DNA of 64,000 nucleotides from Rhizobium skierniewicense (GTDB lineage: Bacteria > Pseudomonadota > Alphaproteobacteria > Rhizobiales > Rhizobiaceae): contig NZ_JACIDV010000004.1 of the NCBI RefSeq assembly GCF_014196515.1, positions 124,001 through 188,000 of the forward strand, given 5' to 3'. Position 1 is the stretch's first letter, and each line of letters starts with the position of its first letter. The position numbers and the translations under genes are program-made. Under the pieces are notes generated by a model that saw only the letters and a program-made list of their open reading frames with translations, was not told the DNA's origin and made no database searches. Positions 20,365 to 28,726 of the stretch are shown one piece after another.

Positions 20365-20393
20365 AAAGCCCGGCAGCGATGTCGGGCTTTTTT
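20365..20393. terminator. Bidirectional terminator between aatA and the antiporter gene
   Basis: Stem AAAGCCCGGCA/TGTCGGGCTTT (one G-U pair) with a T-run on the right; it serves aatA and probably the leftward antiporter gene that stops at 20397. Confidence 0.85.
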
Positions 20394-20396
20394 GTT

Positions 20397-21512
20397 TCAT
20401 AGCCCGAGAAACAGCAGCATCAGAAATGCGGCAAACAGGATGAAATGGGTCATGCCTTCAATGGCATTCGTCTCACCGTCATTAAGATTGATGGCGGCCG
20501 CAAACAGGGTAATGAAGACCATGACCGTTTGTACTGGCGTCATCGCCATGACGAAGGGCTGACCCGTATAGAGTGCGATGCCTTCCATGACAGGGACTGT
20601 CAGAATGACGGTTGAAAGCGATGCACCCATGGCGATGTTGACGACCGACTGCATGCGGTTGCGCAGGGCAGAGCGCATTGCGGTCATGATTTCGGGAGCC
20701 GCCGAAATCGTGGCGACAACGACAGCCATCAAAGCAGGCGGCGCTCCACTGCCTTCCAGTCCGTGGCTGAGGAAGGCGGACATGAATTCCGCGAGAACGC
20801 CGATCAGCACCACGCCGATGAGGATGATGGCAATGGAGTAGGAGGCCGGTCCCTCTTCATCCTGTTCCGCTTGGGCCTTCTGCACGTCCTTCGCCGATTT
20901 CTTGCGTTCGCTGCGTGGATAGCTGTAGCTGAAGAAATAGCTGTGCGGACCCACCTGCATCTTGAGGAACATGCCATAAAGCGCAATCATCGCACCGATG
21001 GTGAAAATGGAATAATAATGCCATTTCGCCTCTGGTATGAATTCCGGCACGATCATCGAAATGCCCATGGCGGTCAGGATCATGACGACATAGGTGCGAG
21101 CGGAATCATCATTGTAAGGCTGTTCTCCGTGGCGAAGCCCGCCAAGCAAGGCGGCAATCCCCAGAATACCGTTTATATCGATCATGACGGCTGAATAAAT
21201 GGTATCGCGCACCAAGGTGGGTGACGAGGATTCGCTCATGATAATGGCGAGGATCAAAACCTCGACGGCCACGGCCGACAGTGTCAGGATCATCGTCCCA
21301 TAGGGGTCCCCAACTTTGGCGGCAAGGATTTCCGCATGGTGTGCTACCCGCATGGACACGAGGATGATGACCGCGATGAGGGCGGCCGCAATCAGGAAGG
21401 ACAGTGCTTTGCTGCCATCCAGAAAAACATGTTCGGCAAAATAGGCGGCAACTGCGCAGGGGACTGCCGCAAGCAGCATGCGCTCTCGTTTCAGCGTTTT
21501 GGCGACTGACAT
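20397..21512 (-). CDS. ChaA-type calcium/cation:proton antiporter
   Basis: A 371-residue inner-membrane CaCA-superfamily protein with about eleven hydrophobic segments. The alpha-repeat motifs are visible as LSAVAVEVLILAIIMSE in the first half and VATISAAPEIMTAMRSALRNRMQ in the second, with a charged cytoplasmic loop between (about 205-225). Relatives exchange Ca2+, Na+ or K+ for protons. GGAAGGG precedes the start. Confidence 0.9.
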   Translation of the reverse strand: MSVAKTLKRERMLLAAVPCAVAAYFAEHVFLDGSKALSFLIAAALIAVIILVSMRVAHHAEILAAKVGDPYGTMILTLSAVAVEVLILAIIMSESSSPTLVRDTIYSAVMIDINGILGIAALLGGLRHGEQPYNDDSARTYVVMILTAMGISMIVPEFIPEAKWHYYSIFTIGAMIALYGMFLKMQVGPHSYFFSYSYPRSERKKSAKDVQKAQAEQDEEGPASYSIAIILIGVVLIGVLAEFMSAFLSHGLEGSGAPPALMAVVVATISAAPEIMTAMRSALRNRMQSVVNIAMGASLSTVILTVPVMEGIALYTGQPFVMAMTPVQTVMVFITLFAAAINLNDGETNAIEGMTHFILFAAFLMLLFLGL

Positions 21513-21696
21513 GGTTGCCCTTCCGTATGACTATCTGATTGGTGGGCGATGCGCCGTAATAGGCAGGGTTTGCACATTTGGCATTTTGGTAGGATAGTGG
21601 TTGAAGGACATGGCAACAAAGCCGTACTCTGGTCCTTCAATGCACGGTTGCGGCAAAGGTTGCCACTGGCCTTCAATCTATCTGGAGGAGGTGTAC

Positions 21697-21945
21697 ATGA
21701 CCAAAGTTATATATGAAGTTGTCGAGCACGACGGCGGCTGGGCTTACCGGATGAACGGGGCCTATTCCGAAGCATTTCACACGCATGCGGATGCCGTGGA
21801 AGCCGCCCGCATCGCGGCTGCAGAGCAGCAGGTTGGCGGCGAGGACGAGGAAATCTACTATCAGGATGAGCGCGGACGCTGGCATGTCGAACACAGCCAG
21901 GGCGGTGACAGGCCGGAAGCCGAAGTGGTTGATACCTTGCCCTGA
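21697..21945 (+). CDS. DUF2188 domain protein
   Basis: An 82-residue acidic protein whose core (YEVVEHDGGWAYRMNGAYSEAFHTHADAVEAA) matches the DUF2188 pattern found in many rhizobial small proteins of unknown function. The ATG at 21697 has an excellent GGAGGAGG ribosome site. It is monocistronic, between the divergent antiporter gene and the convergent old yellow enzyme gene. Confidence 0.85.
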   Translation: MTKVIYEVVEHDGGWAYRMNGAYSEAFHTHADAVEAARIAAAEQQVGGEDEEIYYQDERGRWHVEHSQGGDRPEAEVVDTLP

Positions 21946-21959
21946 CGGACAGCGGCAAA

Positions 21960-21999
21960 CAAAAGAAGCGCCGCGCCCTCAGATGAAGGACGCAGCGCT
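21960..21999 (-). terminator. Probable terminator of the old yellow enzyme gene
   Basis: Read leftward: imperfect stem AGCGC.GCG.CC/GGGCGC.GCGCT followed by TCTTTTG. It lies just after the stop at 22010. Confidence 0.5.
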
Positions 22000-22009
22000 G
22001 GTTGTCAGT

Positions 22010-23122
22010 TCAGCCGAGGGCAGGGTAGTCGGTGTAACCTTCGGCGCCACCACCATAGAATGTCTGCTGGTTCGGCTCGTTCAGTGGAGCGTCGTCTTTC
22101 AGGCGCTTGACGAGGTCCGGATTGGCGATGAAGGCCTTTCCGAACGCGATGGCGTCTGCCTTCCCGCTTTCAGTCGCAGCGATAGCGCTTTCGCGGTCGT
22201 AACCATTGTTGGCAATCCAGAGACCCTTGCCACCTGCATGGGTGTAGGCGGCCTTCAGCGCGGCATAGTCGAACGGCTTGTCGCCCTGTTTGAAGTCACG
22301 CGGACCACCGGTCGCACCTTCGATCACGTGGATGAAGGCGAGACCACGGCTTCCCAGTTCCTTGACCACATATTCGAACAGCGGCTGCGGGTTGTCTTCG
22401 GAAATGTCGTTGGCAGGCGTGACCGGCGACAGACGAATGCCGGTGCGGCCAGCGCCGATTTCCTTGGCAACCGTGTCGACCACTTCGAGCAGGAAGCGTG
22501 CACGGTTCTCGATTGAGCCGCCATACTGGTCTGTGCGCTGATTGGTGCCTGACTTCAGGAACTGGTCGATGAGATAACCATTGGCCGCATGGATTTCGAC
22601 GCCATCGAAGCCAGCATCGAGCGCTGCGCGTGCGCCGGTGCGAAAATCATCGAGAATGAGCGGAATCTCATTCAGGCCGATTTCCCTTGGTTCGGACGTA
22701 TCTGCAAAACCGCCGGTACCGTCATCATTGATAATGTAGGTCTTCGATTTGGCTTTTATCGGAGACGGAGCAACCGGCTGGCCACCATGGGGCTGAAGCG
22801 ATGTGTGGGAAATGCGGCCCACATGCCAGATTTGAGCAACGATTTTGCCGCCAGCCTTGTGTACCACGTCGGTGACCTGTTTCCAGCCCTCGACTGCTTC
22901 CTGCTTGTAGAGACCGGGCACGTCTGCGTAACCCTGCCCCTGCTGCGAAACCGGCGTTCCCTCTGTTACGATCAAGCCGGCACCTGCGCGCTGTTCGTAA
23001 TAGGTCGCGTTCAGATTGTTGGGAATGGCACCTGGTGAACGGTTACGCGTCAGTGGGGCCATTACGACACGGTTTGCAAGTGCGATATCGCCTGCCTGTG
23101 CAGGCTCGAACAGTTTTGTCAT
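22010..23122 (-). CDS. Old yellow enzyme family NADH:flavin oxidoreductase (alkene reductase)
   Basis: A 370-residue FMN TIM-barrel enzyme of the NemA/OYE class that reduces activated C=C bonds or nitro compounds. Visible features are VVMAPLTRNRS at the N-terminus, the substrate-binding HVGRISH segment, FDGVEIHAANGYLIDQFL, and the C-terminal FGKAFIANPDLV flavin-binding region. An ArsR-type regulator lies just upstream on the same strand (47 bp), which suggests inducible expression by electrophiles, as in other OYE operons. Confidence 0.94.
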   Translation of the reverse strand: MTKLFEPAQAGDIALANRVVMAPLTRNRSPGAIPNNLNATYYEQRAGAGLIVTEGTPVSQQGQGYADVPGLYKQEAVEGWKQVTDVVHKAGGKIVAQIWHVGRISHTSLQPHGGQPVAPSPIKAKSKTYIINDDGTGGFADTSEPREIGLNEIPLILDDFRTGARAALDAGFDGVEIHAANGYLIDQFLKSGTNQRTDQYGGSIENRARFLLEVVDTVAKEIGAGRTGIRLSPVTPANDISEDNPQPLFEYVVKELGSRGLAFIHVIEGATGGPRDFKQGDKPFDYAALKAAYTHAGGKGLWIANNGYDRESAIAATESGKADAIAFGKAFIANPDLVKRLKDDAPLNEPNQQTFYGGGAEGYTDYPALG

Positions 23123-23169
23123 GGGATCGTGCTTTCTCTTCTGGTTGGTAGAGAGTGCCTGAACGGCAC

Positions 23170-23460
23170 CTAAAGCTTCTGGTTCAGATAGGTCAGAAAC
23201 GTCTCGATGTTTTCCTCATCGCGCTCATAGAGGTTCCATTGCCCTACCTTGCGCGACCGTATCAATCCTGCTGCCTGCAAGGCTGCGAGGTGGGAGGATA
23301 CCGTCGATTGGGACAGGCCACTGATCTCAAACTGGTGAGCGCACACCCCCATTGTGAAAGGATGTGCCTGGTTGAAATGCCGTTCTGGCTCTTTCAACCA
23401 TTCAAGGAACTTCAGCCGCATGGGATGTGCAATGGCTTTCAACGCGTCTTCGTGGTTCAT
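23170..23460 (-). CDS. ArsR-family HTH repressor
   Basis: A 96-residue winged helix-turn-helix protein: KAIAHPMRLKFLEWLKEPE at the N-terminus and recognition helix GLSQSTVSSHLAALQAAGL near 48-67. A single Cys (VCAHQFEISG) lies before the recognition helix, so thiol-based sensing is possible. It lies directly upstream of the old yellow enzyme gene on the same strand and directly downstream of the AbcR2-like terminator. In the S. meliloti order as I recall it, an ArsR gene also flanks the AbcR pair. Confidence 0.9.
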   Translation of the reverse strand: MNHEDALKAIAHPMRLKFLEWLKEPERHFNQAHPFTMGVCAHQFEISGLSQSTVSSHLAALQAAGLIRSRKVGQWNLYERDEENIETFLTYLNQKL

Positions 23461-23545
23461 CTCGTTTCCGTGTATCTATCCGTACCGATATTTATATCGA
23501 CAAAACTCGATATCAAGGGTCGTGCTTCTTTTAATTTTGCTGGGC

Positions 23546-23644
23546 AAAAAAAAGGCCGCTGGATTTCTCCGCGGCCTGACAGTTTGAAGGTTAAAACCTC
23601 CAGAGGGGAACAGCTGCCCGACACCAAAAGCATCTGCAACAGCT
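23546..23644 (-). ncRNA. abcR2: AbcR2-like small RNA (alpha-r15 family)
   Basis: Second of two tandem leftward sRNAs. It shares CAGCTGTTCCCCTCTGGAGG with its upstream neighbour, followed by a TTAACCTTCA arm, and ends in a GC stem (AGGCCGC/GCGGCCT) with eight T. A promoter TTGTTG-17 bp-CATATT puts the start near 23644, giving about 99 nt. It lacks the CCTCCCA loop seen in the other copy, as expected for a diverged AbcR2. AbcR RNAs are Hfq-dependent repressors of ABC-transporter mRNAs in Agrobacterium, Sinorhizobium and Brucella. Assignment is by motif memory and by location next to lsrB. Confidence 0.82.
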
Positions 23645-23650
23645 GACTTC

Positions 23651-23679
23651 AATATGGAAAGCAAAGGTGCCGACAACAA
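23651..23679 (-). promoter_or_regulatory. Promoter of the AbcR2-like RNA
   Basis: Read leftward: -35 TTGTTG at 23679-23674, a 17-bp spacer, -10 CATATT at 23656-23651. The spacing is identical to that of the neighbouring copy. Confidence 0.6.
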
Positions 23680-23728
23680 GGGCTATTCATGTCGTAAATG
23701 GCTTGTTTGGCAGAAAATTGTTGCGGGT

Positions 23729-23847
23729 AAAAAAAGAGGGCCACCGGATTGCTCCAGGGCCCTTATAAGTGTGAAGGTTAAATAACCTCCAGAGGGGAAC
23801 AGCTGACGCGGCGGAACTGGGAGGAAAAGCCGCCGTGTGCATCAGCT
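23729..23847 (-). ncRNA. abcR1: AbcR1-like small RNA (alpha-r15 family)
   Basis: First of the tandem pair, next to lsrB. The 5' hairpin has stem CGGCGG/CCGCCG enclosing an unpaired pyrimidine loop with CTTTTCCTCCCAG, an anti-Shine-Dalgarno type seed. Then comes the shared block CAGCTGTTCCCCTCTGGAGG, and a 3' terminator stem (AGGGCC/GGCCCT) with seven T. A promoter TTGAAT-17 bp-CATATC places the 5' end near 23847, so about 119 nt, close to the known AbcR1 size. It should repress nutrient-uptake mRNAs with Hfq. In Brucella the LsrB homologue VtlR activates one AbcR RNA; similar control is plausible here. Confidence 0.87.
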
Positions 23848-23853
23848 GTGTGC

Positions 23854-23882
23854 GATATGTTGCTTTTTTGGGCAGCATTCAA
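23854..23882 (-). promoter_or_regulatory. Promoter of the AbcR1-like RNA
   Basis: Read leftward: -35 TTGAAT at 23882-23877, a 17-bp spacer, -10 CATATC at 23859-23854, about 7 bp before the inferred 5' end. Confidence 0.65.
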
Positions 23883-24046
23883 CTCTTTTTTGTGCACGAC
23901 AGCCCTGCGTCCCGCGCATCACTCTCATTCGCTGTCATATTTATTTCGCAAATCGATGACGTGAACCTGCTGCTTTCTGCAAAAGGCGGTTCTAATAATG
24001 TCATGATTTCAAACGGTTTTAAGCTTATTTCTGATTCTCGCAGAAA

Positions 24047-24949
24047 TCAGAAATTCCAGTTGCGGGCTTTTGCGACGACGAAATCCCGGAAAACTTTCAG
24101 TTTCGCGGCGTTCTTGAGTTCGTCCGGGTAGCAGAAATAGGTGTCGAACGATGGAATATCTGCGGGTAGAGAAAGCTGGATGAGGCCAGGATCACGTCCG
24201 ACGATATAGTCCGGTAGGCAGGCAATACCAATTCCCAGCAGGCAGGCCCGTTTGATCGATGTCTGGCTGTTTATTTGCAAATGCGCAATGCGTGTGTTGT
24301 CGGAAGAGCGACCGGCATTTTCCAGCCAGTTGACGTCCAGAAGGTAGTTGGGCGCCGGTTCGCCGAAGGAAATGATCTTGTGGGTATCGAGGTCCTCGAT
24401 CGACTGCGGCTCTCCATAGCGGTTGATATAGGAGGGGGCAGCGTAGACATGCATATGCACGGTAAACAGCTTGCGCTGAATGAGATCCGATTGCTGCGGT
24501 TGGCGCAGACGAATGGCACAGTCGGCGTGGCGCATGTTTACATCCAGTTCCTCATTGTCGAGGATGAGCTGGATCGACATCTCTGGGTAAAGCTGAAGAA
24601 ACTCCTGCACCTTGTCCGTCAGCCATCCTTGGCCAAGGCCAACGGTGGTGGTGACACGCAGCTTGCCACTGGGCTTTTCCGTCGTCTCCGTCAACTGCAT
24701 CTTGACGGTTTCTAGCTTCAGCAGAACATCATGCGCGGTTCTATAGAGCAATTCGCCTTGTTCGGTCAGGATAAGCCCGCGTGCGTGACGGTGAAACAGC
24801 TTGACGCCGACATCCTGCTCCAGCGCACTCACTTGCCGGCTGATGGCCGACTGGGACAGATGCAGCTTGTCTGCGGCGTGTGTAAACGAGCCTGCTTCGG
24901 CTGCCGCATGAAATATGCGCAGTTTGTCCCAGTCCAATGGCATAGGCAT
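24047..24949 (-). CDS. lsrB: LsrB/VtlR-type LysR transcriptional regulator
   Basis: A 300-residue LysR regulator: N-terminal HTH about 5-65 (SFTHAADKLHLSQSAISRQVSALE) and a substrate-binding domain about 95-295. Four cysteines (near 144, 236, 244 and 273) fit the redox-sensing role reported for Sinorhizobium LsrB. The ATG at 24949 is preferred: GGAAGGG lies upstream, and the longer open frame overlaps trxB. It follows trxB on the same strand with a 16-bp gap, and lies about 165 bp before the inferred abcR1 promoter. In S. meliloti LsrB controls LPS genes and oxidative-stress genes. Confidence 0.9.
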   Translation of the reverse strand: MPMPLDWDKLRIFHAAAEAGSFTHAADKLHLSQSAISRQVSALEQDVGVKLFHRHARGLILTEQGELLYRTAHDVLLKLETVKMQLTETTEKPSGKLRVTTTVGLGQGWLTDKVQEFLQLYPEMSIQLILDNEELDVNMRHADCAIRLRQPQQSDLIQRKLFTVHMHVYAAPSYINRYGEPQSIEDLDTHKIISFGEPAPNYLLDVNWLENAGRSSDNTRIAHLQINSQTSIKRACLLGIGIACLPDYIVGRDPGLIQLSLPADIPSFDTYFCYPDELKNAAKLKVFRDFVVAKARNWNF

Positions 24950-24965
24950 GCGGGTCGTACCCTTC

Positions 24966-25940
24966 CTATTCAGCGGCAACCGCAAGCGGAGCTTGCGCTG
25001 CGAGAAATCTTTCCGCCTCAAGAGCGGCCATGCAGCCCATGCCAGCGGCCGTAATCGCCTGCCGGTAGGTATCATCGGTCACGTCACCAGCTGCAAATAT
25101 GCCATCGACGTTGGTGGCTGTAGAATCCGGTGCCGTCCACATATAGCCGTTCGGCTTCAGTTTCAGCTTGTCCTTGAAGAGTTCGACCGCAGGCGCATGA
25201 CCGATGGCCACGAAGACGCCGTGAACCGGCATTTCGGTCATCTCTCCGGTTTTCGTGTTGCGAATACGAGCGCCCGTAACCGATGGTGGCATTGGCGGCT
25301 TGGCAGGTGTGCCAATAATTTCGGCGATTTCACTGTTCCAGATGATGTTGACGTTTTCCTTCGCGAAAATGCGCTCCTGTAGGATTTTCTCGGATCGGAA
25401 GCTGTCGCGACGGTGAACGACCGTCACTGTCTTGGCGATGTTGGAGAGATAGAGTGCCTCTTCCACGGCCGAGTTGCCACCGCCGACCACGATCACGTCC
25501 CTGTTGCGATAGAAGAAACCGTCGCAGGTGGCGCAAGCGGAAACGCCGAATCCCTGAAATTGCTGTTCGCTTTCGATGCCGAGCCACTTGGCCTTGGCAC
25601 CGGTGGAAATGATCAGTGTGTCGGCTGTCCAAACGGCGCCGGAATCGGTTTTCACCGTAAACGGACGACGGGTCGTCTCGACCTCGGTGACGAGGTCATT
25701 GACGATCTCGGCACCCACATGCGTTGCCTGCTTCAACATCTGGTCCATCAGAAACGGACCCTGGATCGGATCCGCATAACCTGGATAATTTTCCACGTCG
25801 GTGGTGATCATCAACTGGCCACCCTGTTCCATACCGGCAATCAGGACCGGATTCAGCATGGCGCGTGCGGCATAAATCGCGGCCGTATAACCTGCAGGAC
25901 CGGAGCCGATGATGAGGACCTTTGCGTGACGGGCGGACAT
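24966..25940 (-). CDS. trxB: Thioredoxin reductase
   Basis: A 324-residue FAD/NADPH flavoprotein that reduces thioredoxin. FAD motif GSGPAGYTAAIYAAR near residue 12, redox-active CATC at Cys136-Cys139 (SACATCDGFFYR), NADPH motif VGGGNSAVEEALYL, and C-terminal FAAGDVTDDTYRQAITAAGMGC. AAAGGA precedes the ATG. It is probably co-transcribed with lsrB and is divergent from lrp. Confidence 0.97.
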   Translation of the reverse strand: MSARHAKVLIIGSGPAGYTAAIYAARAMLNPVLIAGMEQGGQLMITTDVENYPGYADPIQGPFLMDQMLKQATHVGAEIVNDLVTEVETTRRPFTVKTDSGAVWTADTLIISTGAKAKWLGIESEQQFQGFGVSACATCDGFFYRNRDVIVVGGGNSAVEEALYLSNIAKTVTVVHRRDSFRSEKILQERIFAKENVNIIWNSEIAEIIGTPAKPPMPPSVTGARIRNTKTGEMTEMPVHGVFVAIGHAPAVELFKDKLKLKPNGYMWTAPDSTATNVDGIFAAGDVTDDTYRQAITAAGMGCMAALEAERFLAAQAPLAVAAE

Positions 25941-26184
25941 GAAACGTTCCTTTCAAAACAGGGAAGTGGGAGTTGGGAGCCGATGTGATAGCTCAACCAC
26001 GGCCCACCCCTTCAATGGGTGGTATTTAAGAGGGTCCAGTGCAGATATTCAAGGGCAGCCGTGCGTTACCAACAGGGCATAGGGCCTCGAACACGCAATT
26101 TTGTGTCGCGGTGTTGAAGGATTATTGCGAATCCCGTCGCGAAGAGTAGAAGGAAGCAGTCCAGATGACTTAAGGAAGAGCATA

Positions 26185-26652
26185 GTGGCAAGCGTTGAAC
26201 TTGATGCCATCGATCTAAAAATACTGCGTGAATTACAGCTCGATGGACGCATGACGAATGTCGACCTTGCAGACCGCGTCGGGATTTCCGCTCCTCCTTG
26301 TCTGCGACGGGTCCGCAAGCTGGAGGAGGCTGGTATCATCGAAGGCTACCACGCCATGCTGAATGCGCCCAAGCTCGGCTTCGATCTCGTGGCCTTCTGC
26401 ATGGTGGGCCTGAAGCGGCAATCTGAAACCAACCTCAAGGGCTTTGCTGCCGTGACCGAGCATTGGCCACTGGTTCGTCAAGCCTGGATGGTCTCCGGTG
26501 ACAGCGATTTCCTGCTCCACTGCGTGGCCGAAAACCTCACCCAGTTCCAGGACTTTGTCATCGAAGTGCTGACTGCCGATGAGCATGTGGATACGGTGCG
26601 TACGATGCTCACCATTCGCCAGGTGAAGCGTGTCGGCCTCGTTCAAGTGTAG
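26185..26652 (+). CDS. lrp: Lrp/AsnC-family transcriptional regulator
   Basis: A 155-residue regulator: HTH about 5-60 (LDAIDLKILRELQLDGRMTNVDLADRVGISAPPCLRRVRKLEEAGII) and a RAM ligand domain to the C-terminus. The GTG at 26185 is preferred because AAGGAAG lies seven bases upstream and family similarity starts at SVELDAID; an ATG-started frame 84 bp upstream has no similarity. In S. meliloti the corresponding gene is linked to lpsCDE. Here a leftward GT2 gene and a FkbM gene separate it from the lps genes. Confidence 0.92.
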   Translation: MASVELDAIDLKILRELQLDGRMTNVDLADRVGISAPPCLRRVRKLEEAGIIEGYHAMLNAPKLGFDLVAFCMVGLKRQSETNLKGFAAVTEHWPLVRQAWMVSGDSDFLLHCVAENLTQFQDFVIEVLTADEHVDTVRTMLTIRQVKRVGLVQV

Positions 26653-26662
26653 GCGCTTTAAC

Positions 26663-27673
26663 CTACTTCCAGTCTATCGGCGTTATGAAACCGAGATCGA
26701 CGAGTTGTTTGGAGCCGGTGAATTTGATCGAGACGCTTTCATCATAAAGGTCAATGGCACCCTTCTGCTCGATTTCCTCCAGCAGCTTCACATAGTGCGC
26801 CGAGCCGCCGAAGTGCTGTTTTTCGCGAACGGCTTCCGCAATCTTGTCTTTATAATCGACGAAAAACTTGAAGTGTAACAGCACACCCCAGGTTTTCGGA
26901 AAGTTTCGGCCATATGGGAGAGGCCTGTGAGGACTGCTACCGAAATAGCAGCTCTCGTCCCAATAAATGACGGGGTATTTCATCAATTCGTTTTCTTCGC
27001 CGAACCTGCGTTTTCGCGGGCCGCCCTTGATGCTGACGCCACGCTTCCCGATTGTCAGATCGTAGCCCTCCACATCCAAAAGGTTCGAAATCTGCCAAGG
27101 GCGGGCGTCAGGGTTGTCATCGCCAACCGTAAGATCGCTGTACATATCCAGCATTGGCGCAGCCAGACGTTTGTCGCCCGCAGCTTCCAATGCTTTTATC
27201 AAATCGGAAATCGAGCGGGTCTCGCTGTCTGCGAAGATCAGAAACTCATCGGAATCGACGTTTACATACCATTTGTCTTTGCCGTAAATGTCGAATAGTT
27301 GCTCACGCCATTGTCGCCCGCGCCTCGCTTGAGAGTAGCGGATTGGCGATGTCCAGAGGTCGACATCGGGTTGGTCCAGCAGGAATTCCCGCGTGCCATC
27401 GGTGGACGCGTCATCCACAACGATGAAGCGAGATACGCCGAGCGACCTGTAATGATCGAGGAACTTAGAAATCAATTGCATGTCGTTGTGGCATATGACG
27501 ACGACATCACAGCCACTGTCACTCAGACGGGTGCTTTGCTTTGCCAAATCCATCGGCACCTTTTGACGAGATCTTTTTTCTCTCGCAGCAATTCGCCAGG
27601 TTTCGTATGTCGTTTTCAACGTGTCGATAAAGCTTCGCGACGGAATTTCCGTAAGTTTTGGAAGGTATGGCAT
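26663..27673 (-). CDS. Glycosyltransferase family 2-like protein (GT2_4 type)
   Basis: A 336-residue protein with a GT-A nucleotide-sugar fold: VVVICHNDMQLISKFLDHYRSLGVSRFIVVDDASTDGT near residues 57-95 and the metal-binding DSDEF near residue 140. It lacks membrane segments and resembles proteins that decorate LPS or other polysaccharides. It converges on lrp with a 10-bp gap and is divergent from the FkbM gene. I do not recall it in the S. meliloti lrp-lps order, so it may be an accessory addition. Confidence 0.82.
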   Translation of the reverse strand: MPYLPKLTEIPSRSFIDTLKTTYETWRIAAREKRSRQKVPMDLAKQSTRLSDSGCDVVVICHNDMQLISKFLDHYRSLGVSRFIVVDDASTDGTREFLLDQPDVDLWTSPIRYSQARRGRQWREQLFDIYGKDKWYVNVDSDEFLIFADSETRSISDLIKALEAAGDKRLAAPMLDMYSDLTVGDDNPDARPWQISNLLDVEGYDLTIGKRGVSIKGGPRKRRFGEENELMKYPVIYWDESCYFGSSPHRPLPYGRNFPKTWGVLLHFKFFVDYKDKIAEAVREKQHFGGSAHYVKLLEEIEQKGAIDLYDESVSIKFTGSKQLVDLGFITPIDWK

Positions 27674-28006
27674 TCGATGATCTCGGAAGGAAAAAGCGAA
27701 CAGCGCATTTTGCTAGCCGCTGTTTCGCCTGTAAACCAAATGTTGTGTCCGGTCGAATTCTTGATGACGTTGTGTTAAATCGCGCTGTCCAGCATTTTTG
27801 CAAAAGAGATTCGGCCGATGAGGCTCGAAGGTTCCGCTTGAGAGTGTTCTTCACCGAATTTAGGTCACTTTTTAGCAGCGCGTAGCACAAAAGCAGAATT
27901 TTACGTAACAAAACCTTTGCTTGGTCGCCTAGTGCGGGTAATTGATGTCGCAGATTTACGGGACAATTGGGCCTCCCGGCATGATACTCACGTTCTAGGT
28001 GTCTTA

Positions 28007-28726
28007 GTGAAGAAAATCTTACGCTCTGCCAAGAGGCGTTTCCTCGAATTGGTCAATGCAAAATCCATAACCGTTGAAGGCCTGGAGATTGTCATTGAAA
28101 AAGGTGTGATACCCGAAAATGTCCGACAGGAACTGCTTCGGGACAAATACGAAGACACCGAGCGAAACCTTCTGCTGACTTTTTTGAAGCCGGGGATGCG
28201 CGTGCTGGAGATTGGTACTGGCATCGGCTTTATCAGCTTGCTGGCTGCACGGATCGTGGGTGAAGAGAACGTATTCTGCTACGAGGCGAATGCATCTTTG
28301 GAAGCCATCATTCGAAAGAACCATGCGCTCAATGCATTGACGCCAACACTGACAATGCGGGCTGTCACGACGGATGGCCAGGACGTGGTCTTCTATCAAA
28401 GTGATAACGTGATTTCCTCGAGTGTCTACGACAGGCAGCGCAACGACCGCAAAACGGTGGTTAAAAGTGTCGCGTTTCATGCTGTTCTTGACGAAATCGA
28501 TCCGGACGTTCTCGTCATGGATGTCGAGGGCGCAGAGATCGATTTGCTCGCTCTGCCGTCTCTTAAAAATATTCGCCATATCATCGTAGAGCTTCATCCT
28601 CACATCGTTGGACAGGAGCAGATCGACGCTTTATTGCTTCATCTGAAACAAGATTGTGATTATTCCGTCGTCGCACGGGACAGAAAAACGGTTTATCTTC
28701 AATCCATTGTTGCCCGCGATGCATGA
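28007..28726 (+). CDS. FkbM-family methyltransferase
   Basis: A SAM-dependent methyltransferase of about 239 residues. SAM motif VLEIGTGIGFISLLAAR near residue 68, then CYEANASLEAIIRKNHALN and MDVEGAEIDLLA, typical of FkbM family members that O-methylate sugars. The start is uncertain: the GTG at 28007 follows a TAGGTG, and the open frame also allows TTG at 27917. The stop overlaps the next start by 8 bp, so it is translationally coupled to the lpsC-like gene and probably methylates an LPS core or O-antigen sugar. Confidence 0.82.
   Translation: MKKILRSAKRRFLELVNAKSITVEGLEIVIEKGVIPENVRQELLRDKYEDTERNLLLTFLKPGMRVLEIGTGIGFISLLAARIVGEENVFCYEANASLEAIIRKNHALNALTPTLTMRAVTTDGQDVVFYQSDNVISSSVYDRQRNDRKTVVKSVAFHAVLDEIDPDVLVMDVEGAEIDLLALPSLKNIRHIIVELHPHIVGQEQIDALLLHLKQDCDYSVVARDRKTVYLQSIVARDA

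Noticed and set aside
23546..23847. Two similar blocks at first resembling a degraded repeat or CRISPR remnant
   Set aside because: Only two units, each with its own promoter and intrinsic terminator; explained as tandem AbcR-type sRNAs.
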